From NCBI RefSeq assembly GCF_018403265.1, contig NZ_BOSI01000001.1, positions 1,550,001-1,614,000 on the forward strand: a stretch of DNA of 64,000 bases. Direction: 5' to 3'. The translations under genes and the position numbers were made by a program. Positions 59,752 through 64,000 of the stretch are shown here, piece by piece; position 1 is the stretch's first letter; the number at the start of each line of letters is the position of its first letter. This stretch comes from Paenibacillus sp. J31TS4 (GTDB lineage: Bacteria; Bacillota; Bacilli; Paenibacillales; NBRC-103111). A model generated the notes under the pieces. It made no database searches. It had not been told where the DNA came from and saw nothing but the letters and a program-made list of their open reading frames with translations.

Positions 59752-60251
59752 TGGACTCCCTCGCTTCCGCTCAGTTTGCCGAGCAGGCCGAAGAGCTCCG
59801 GCTCCCGCTTATCCAGGCGAACCGGCTTCCACTCTGCGTTCACCCAGATATGCCGCGTTCGTCCGCTCACCAAGAGCTCACCCGCCGGCTCGTCTACCGG
59901 CTCGGAACGAAGCAAAGTGCCCGGCGTTTCCCCGGTTGCCCCTGCCGGATCGCCGGCACCGGTCTCGAGGCGAACCTGGGATTCAAATTCAAGCATCCGT
60001 CCGGTTGCCGCCGCCACCCGCGTATACAGGCTGACAATGTCGTCGTACCGGGCAGGCTTCCGAAACGCCTGCTCCGCCTCGATGAGCGGCAGCAGGAGTC
60101 CTCGCTCCTCAAACGTCCGGTACGGAACGCCCGCCGCCCGAATCAGCTCCGTTCTTCCGATCTCGAACCATGTCAGATAATTCGCGTGGTAGACGACGCC
60201 CATCTGGTCCGTCTCCTCATAACGCACCCGAATTTGGTGCTTGAACCACAT
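59748..60251 (-). CDS. Hotdog-fold acyl-CoA thioesterase (YbgC-like)
   Basis: 167 residues. The 4-hydroxybenzoyl-CoA thioesterase motif VRYEETDQMGVVYHANYLTWFEIGRTELIR is clear; its Asp is the usual catalytic residue. The family is about 130-140 long, and this one has an inserted Gly/Pro/Ala-rich loop around 100-125. It would hydrolyse short acyl-CoAs. Its location upstream of fxsA and near pyk and accDA is common in bacilli, where it may help envelope lipid metabolism. Confidence 0.9.
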   Translation of the reverse strand: MWFKHQIRVRYEETDQMGVVYHANYLTWFEIGRTELIRAAGVPYRTFEERGLLLPLIEAEQAFRKPARYDDIVSLYTRVAAATGRMLEFESQVRLETGAGDPAGATGETPGTLLRSEPVDEPAGELLVSGRTRHIWVNAEWKPVRLDKREPELFGLLGKLSGSEGVQ

Positions 60252-60520
60252 TGCTCGCTCCTCCTTGCTGCCCTGTATCCTTTCCTAGCATACCATACAT
60301 TGCCGGAAAGAAGAAAATGCTGGCGGACCGCCGCCGTCCTTCGCTAGGGTTCGTCAATAGCCCAAGAGTTATCCAGCCTCTTCTCTCCCCTAGCATGTCA
60401 GGTTATCTACGTTCCACAGAGGTGGCGGAAGGACCCGCAACCCGGATCGCTGTCCCGGCGGCTTCTTCTCGACTTGACGGCCGGCATTGGCTCCCTCCCG
60501 GGCGCCCCTGGACCAACCAA

Positions 60521-60541
60521 AAAACCGCCCCTACGGCGGCG
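60521..60541 (-). terminator. Terminator after pyk
   Basis: CCGCC/GGCGG stem with a short loop and six T on the minus strand, in the 400-bp gap between the thioesterase and pyk genes; nothing else was found in 60252-60653. Confidence 0.78.
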
Positions 60542-60653
60542 CCTCCAAAGGTAGCTCGTGGCTAACGGTTGGGCCTCCGTTCCGATCGGGACGGTTCTCT
60601 ATGCGGAATTTGATGAAAGGCCGGGAAGACGAAGCTCCCGCAGCCGGATTCCC

Positions 60654-62408
60654 TTACAAGACGTTCGCTTTGCCGGAATAGATGACCCCTTGCTCGGCGT
60701 AAACAGTCGCTTCCATACCGTCGGACAGCTTCTCGGTCGCCTTGTCGACGCCGATGACCACCGGGATGCCCAGGCTGAGGCAGACGACTGCCGCATGCGA
60801 AGTGATGCCGCCGGTCTCGGTGATGACCGCCGACGCCTTCTCGATCGCCGGCATGTATTCACGGTCCGTCGACACGGTGACGAGAATATCGCCCTGCTCC
60901 GTCTTCTCGACCGCTTCCTCCGGCGAATGGGCAACCACAACCTTGCCTGTCGCGCTCAGCGAGCCGATGCCCTGGCCTTGTGCGATGAGCTTGCCGACAT
61001 GGTGGACCTTGATCAGGTTGGTAGCGCCCGACTGGCCGACCGGCACGCCGGCGGTCAGGATGACGAGGTCTCCGAGGCGGAACAAGTCCTGCCGGGTCCC
61101 TGCCTCAACTGCCATCTCGATCATTTCGTCGGTTGTCTTCGCTTCCTCGCCCTTCACCGGAATAACGCCCCATACCAGAGCCATCCGGCGCATAATCCGC
61201 TCGGAGCGGGTGTAGGCGATGATTGGTGCAGCAGGCCGATACTTGGAGACCATCCGGGCCGTATAGCCGCTCTCCGTCGGTGTGACAATCGCTTTGGCAT
61301 GCAGGTCGAGCGCCGCGTTCGCTACCGCCTGGCTGATCGCTTCGGTAACGGTCGTCTGCTGGGCGTAGCTCTGCTTCAGGAAGATCTCCCGGTGCTGCAG
61401 CGCGGATTCCGCCCGCTCGGCGATGCGTGCCATCGTCTCTACCGATTCGACCGGGTATTTGCCCGCAGCCGTCTCGCCGGACAGCATGATCGCGTCGGTG
61501 CCGTCGAAGATCGCGTTGGCGACGTCGTTCGCTTCGGCGCGGGTCGGACGCGGATTGCGCTGCATCGAATCCAGCATTTGCGTAGCCGTGATAACCGGCT
61601 TGCCGAAATGGTTGCACTTGCTGATGATCGTCTTCTGAACGAGCGGCACTTCCTCCGCCGGAATCTCGACGCCGAGGTCGCCGCGGGCGACCATGAGGCC
61701 GTCGGAGACTTCGAGAATCTCGTCGAGGTTGTCCACGCCCTCTTGGTTCTCGATCTTGGAGATGATCTGGATGTGCGTCGCGTCATGCTTTTCGAGCAGC
61801 TCGCGGATCTCCAGAACGTCGCTAGCCTTGCGCACGAAGGAAGCGGCGATGAAATCGACGCCCTGCTCGATACCGAACACAATGTCGCTGGCGTCCTTCT
61901 CGGTAATCCCAGGAAGCGAGATCTTTACGCCCGGGACGTTGACACCCTTCTTGCTCTTGATCTGGCCGCCGTTTACGACGCGGCATTCGATCTCGGTGCC
62001 CTCCACCTTCAGCACCTTGAGGCCGATCAGGCCGTCATCGATCAGAATCGTCGAACCGGGCTCTACATCGCCCGGCAGTTCTTTATAGGTGACGGAGATG
62101 CGGGAACGGTCGCCCAGAATCTCTTCGGTCGTAAGAACGATCGTCTCGTCCTGGATGAGCTCGATCGGCTCTTGCTTCAGCTTGCCGGTCCGGATCTCCG
62201 GGCCTTTGGTGTCGAGCAGCAGCGCGATCGGCTTGTTCATCTCCTGGGACGCCTCTCGGATATTCCGGATGCGGCCGCCGTGCTCCTCATAGTCGCCGTG
62301 GGAAAAATTGAGGCGGGCGACGTTCATGCCCGCCTTCATCAGCTTGCGGAGCATGTCGGGCGATTCGCTGGCGGGCCCGATGGTACAGACAATCTTGGAT
62401 TTGCGCAT
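60654..62408 (-). CDS. pyk: Pyruvate kinase
   Basis: 584 residues with the usual barrel. [16 protein letters not shown] and [20 protein letters not shown] carry substrate Arg/Asn; [35 protein letters not shown] and TATQMLDSM are all in place. The C-terminal ~100 residues form a PEP-utiliser domain with [21 protein letters not shown], as in Bacillus, whose His-like region lies in SHAAV. It makes ATP and pyruvate from PEP. Downstream of accA by 83 nt on the same strand. Confidence 0.97.
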   Translation of the reverse strand: MRKSKIVCTIGPASESPDMLRKLMKAGMNVARLNFSHGDYEEHGGRIRNIREASQEMNKPIALLLDTKGPEIRTGKLKQEPIELIQDETIVLTTEEILGDRSRISVTYKELPGDVEPGSTILIDDGLIGLKVLKVEGTEIECRVVNGGQIKSKKGVNVPGVKISLPGITEKDASDIVFGIEQGVDFIAASFVRKASDVLEIRELLEKHDATHIQIISKIENQEGVDNLDEILEVSDGLMVARGDLGVEIPAEEVPLVQKTIISKCNHFGKPVITATQMLDSMQRNPRPTRAEANDVANAIFDGTDAIMLSGETAAGKYPVESVETMARIAERAESALQHREIFLKQSYAQQTTVTEAISQAVANAALDLHAKAIVTPTESGYTARMVSKYRPAAPIIAYTRSERIMRRMALVWGVIPVKGEEAKTTDEMIEMAVEAGTRQDLFRLGDLVILTAGVPVGQSGATNLIKVHHVGKLIAQGQGIGSLSATGKVVVAHSPEEAVEKTEQGDILVTVSTDREYMPAIEKASAVITETGGITSHAAVVCLSLGIPVVIGVDKATEKLSDGMEATVYAEQGVIYSGKANVL

Positions 62409-62491
62409 GGTTAGTCCTCCTGTATAGTCAAGCCGCGGAGGCCCGGGAACGAGCGGCCGCGGTTGGTCTTCCCTTTCTAGTTAAAACCAAA

Positions 62492-63454
62492 TCAAGGCCG
62501 GTCAAACGTATAGGCGCCAATTGACCGGAATTTTTGGTACCGCTGCTCCTGCAGCTCGTCTCCACACAGGCCGAGCAGCTCCTGCAGATGCGTCCAAAGC
62601 GCGTCCTTGATAAAGGCCGCCTGCTCCTCCAGGCTCCGGTGCGAGCCGCCCCGCGGTTCCGGGATGATGCCGTCGATGACGCCGAGCTCCAGAATGTCTC
62701 TAGCCGTGATCTTCATCGTCTGCGCCGCCTGGAGAGACTTGCTCGCATCCTTGAACAGGATGGAGGCGGCCCCTTCCGGCGAGATAACGGAGTAGATCGC
62801 ATTCTCAAGCATGAGGACGCGGTTCCCGACGCCGAGCGCGAGAGCGCCGCCGCTGCCGCCTTCGCCGATAATGACGCAGATAACCGGCACGCGGAAGCCC
62901 GCCATCTCAAGCAGGTTGCGGGCGATCGCCTCCGCCTGTCCCCGCTCCTCGGCAGAGCCGCCCGGGTAAGCGCCGGACGTGTCAATAAAGGTGACGATCG
63001 GCCGGTGGAACTTGTCCGCCTGCTTCATGAGACGCAGCGCCTTGCGGAAGCCCTCCGGGTGCGGCATCCCAAAGTTACGCGCGATGTTATCTTTGGTATC
63101 CTTGCCCTTCTGATGGCCGACGACAGTCACGGGGACGCCGTTCAGCCGCGCAATGCCGCCGACGATCGCGAGATCGTCTCCGTAGAGGCGGTCACCGTGC
63201 AGCTCAAGAAAGTCCGTGAAGACCGCCTGGATATAATCGAGCGTCGTAGGCCGCTGCGGAAACCGGGCGATCTGCATCCGGTGCTGCACCGTCAAATTGT
63301 CGTAGATCTCCTCTTCGAGCTTCTGGTACCTCTCCTCGAGCCGGAGAATCTCGTCCGCGAAGTCGATGTTCTTCTCGTTCCCGAACCGGCGAAGCTCCTC
63401 GATCTTGGCCCGCAGCTCGGCAAGAGGCTGTTCAAATGGCAAATCACCTGCCAT
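62492..63454 (-). CDS. accA: Acetyl-CoA carboxylase carboxyltransferase subunit alpha
   Basis: 320 residues. The N-terminal helices ([30 protein letters not shown]) are followed by the crotonase-fold core: [48 protein letters not shown] and [21 protein letters not shown]. It transfers carboxyl from biotin to acetyl-CoA with AccD. ATG 63454 is preferred over TTG 63463 by spacing from AAGGGGG. It overlaps the end of accD by 11 nt. Confidence 0.96.
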   Translation of the reverse strand: MAGDLPFEQPLAELRAKIEELRRFGNEKNIDFADEILRLEERYQKLEEEIYDNLTVQHRMQIARFPQRPTTLDYIQAVFTDFLELHGDRLYGDDLAIVGGIARLNGVPVTVVGHQKGKDTKDNIARNFGMPHPEGFRKALRLMKQADKFHRPIVTFIDTSGAYPGGSAEERGQAEAIARNLLEMAGFRVPVICVIIGEGGSGGALALGVGNRVLMLENAIYSVISPEGAASILFKDASKSLQAAQTMKITARDILELGVIDGIIPEPRGGSHRSLEEQAAFIKDALWTHLQELLGLCGDELQEQRYQKFRSIGAYTFDRP

Positions 63455-64000
63455 CGGAGGCAACCCCCTTTACTGTGTGCATGTCTAAAATCCGGGTAAG
63501 CGTCGACCGCATCTCCTTGCGGTGTACCACCCGGTCCAACTGGCCGTGCGCCAAGTTAAACTCCGCCGTCTGGAAGTTGTCCGGCAGCTTCTGCCGGATG
63601 GTTTGTTCGATGACGCGCCGTCCCGCAAAGCCGATAATCGTCCCCGGTTCGGCCAGTATGTAGTCGCCGAGCATGGCGAAGCTTGCGCTGACGCCTCCGA
63701 GAGTCGGGTCCGTCAGCACGGAGATGTACAGCCCGCCGTTCTCCTGAAAGCGCCCCAAAACGGCGCTCGTTTTGGCCATCTGCATCAGGGCGAGGATGCT
63801 CTCCTGCATTCTCGCGCCGCCCGATGTCGAGAAGATGATGACTGGGTACTTCTTCTGCATAGCCACTTCGACGGCGCGGGCGATTTTCTCGCCGACCACG
63901 CTGCCGAGCGATCCGGTGAAAAATTCGAAGCTCATGACGCATACGACGACGGGGAAGCCGCCAATGGTGCCTTCTCCTGTCAGAACCGCGTCATTACTCC
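63444..64000 (-). CDS. accD: Acetyl-CoA carboxylase carboxyltransferase subunit beta (C-terminal part)
   Basis: The frame runs off the window at 64000; the visible 185 residues start [22 protein letters not shown] and continue [21 protein letters not shown]. They are followed by [18 protein letters not shown] and [25 protein letters not shown], typical of AccD's C-terminal half. The N-terminal zinc ribbon is outside. The stop overlaps the accA start, so the two subunits are made together. Confidence 0.95.
   Translation of the reverse strand, partial: SNDAVLTGEGTIGGFPVVVCVMSFEFFTGSLGSVVGEKIARAVEVAMQKKYPVIIFSTSGGARMQESILALMQMAKTSAVLGRFQENGGLYISVLTDPTLGGVSASFAMLGDYILAEPGTIIGFAGRRVIEQTIRQKLPDNFQTAEFNLAHGQLDRVVHRKEMRSTLTRILDMHTVKGVASDGR

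Overview
The window reads as chromosome of a Gram-positive, endospore-forming member of the Paenibacillaceae (Paenibacillus/Cohnella-like). The evidence is gene content: an alpha/beta-type small acid-soluble spore protein, YtaF, a PstSCAB-PhoU/PhoPR phosphate system with Bacillus-style 11-nt-spaced Pho boxes, a T-box leader, pyruvate kinase with a C-terminal PEP-utiliser domain, and citZ-icd-mdh and accDA-pyk clusters. The housekeeping regions are GC-rich; about 3.9-21.5 kb is visibly more AT-rich and looks accessory.

Layout: (1) 0-4.9 kb, a minus-strand unit with a YheO/DauR-like regulator, a D-serine dehydratase/D-threonine aldolase-like PLP enzyme, an M20 amidohydrolase, RidA, a DUF3311 protein and a sodium:solute symporter, probably for D-amino acids or their N-acyl derivatives. 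(2) 5-15.2 kb, single-gene accessory cargo: a short second alanyl-tRNA synthetase behind a T-box, DinB-like and VOC proteins, a deleted GNAT gene, two TetR modules with recognisable operators, an alditol oxidase and an MBL hydrolase. (3) 15.2-22.9 kb, small modules (two membrane proteins; VanW; HxlR/MFS; a DUF262-AlbA_2 fusion) separated by pieces of one repeat. The repeat ends as five ~270-bp tandem units abutting an intact tRNA-Ala(GGC). (4) 23-31.4 kb, housekeeping: nrdR, SASP, lytic transglycosylase, coaE, ytaF, mutM, polA. (5) 31.5-35.6 kb, CheR plus a large hybrid histidine kinase. (6) 35.8-50.2 kb, phosphate uptake (pstSCAB-phoU) and phoR-phoP, with a heparinase-like enzyme and two Gfo/Idh/MocA oxidoreductases between. 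(7) 50-64 kb, central carbon metabolism and lipid precursors: fumarase, mdh, icd, citZ, pyk, accA, accD, plus cell-wall and nucleotide enzymes.

How the parts work together: Pho boxes lie upstream of pstS, pstC and phoR, so the sensor-regulator pair and its main target are in the same window. A CcpC-type dyad precedes citZ and a cre-like site precedes the heparinase-like gene, suggesting carbon control. The most unusual region is the tRNA-Ala-anchored repeat field. It carries a likely stand-alone anti-phage gene (DUF262 fused to a Schlafen/AlbA_2-type domain) and repeated copies of the tRNA 3' end, all in the tRNA's own orientation, with no visible integrase or transposase.
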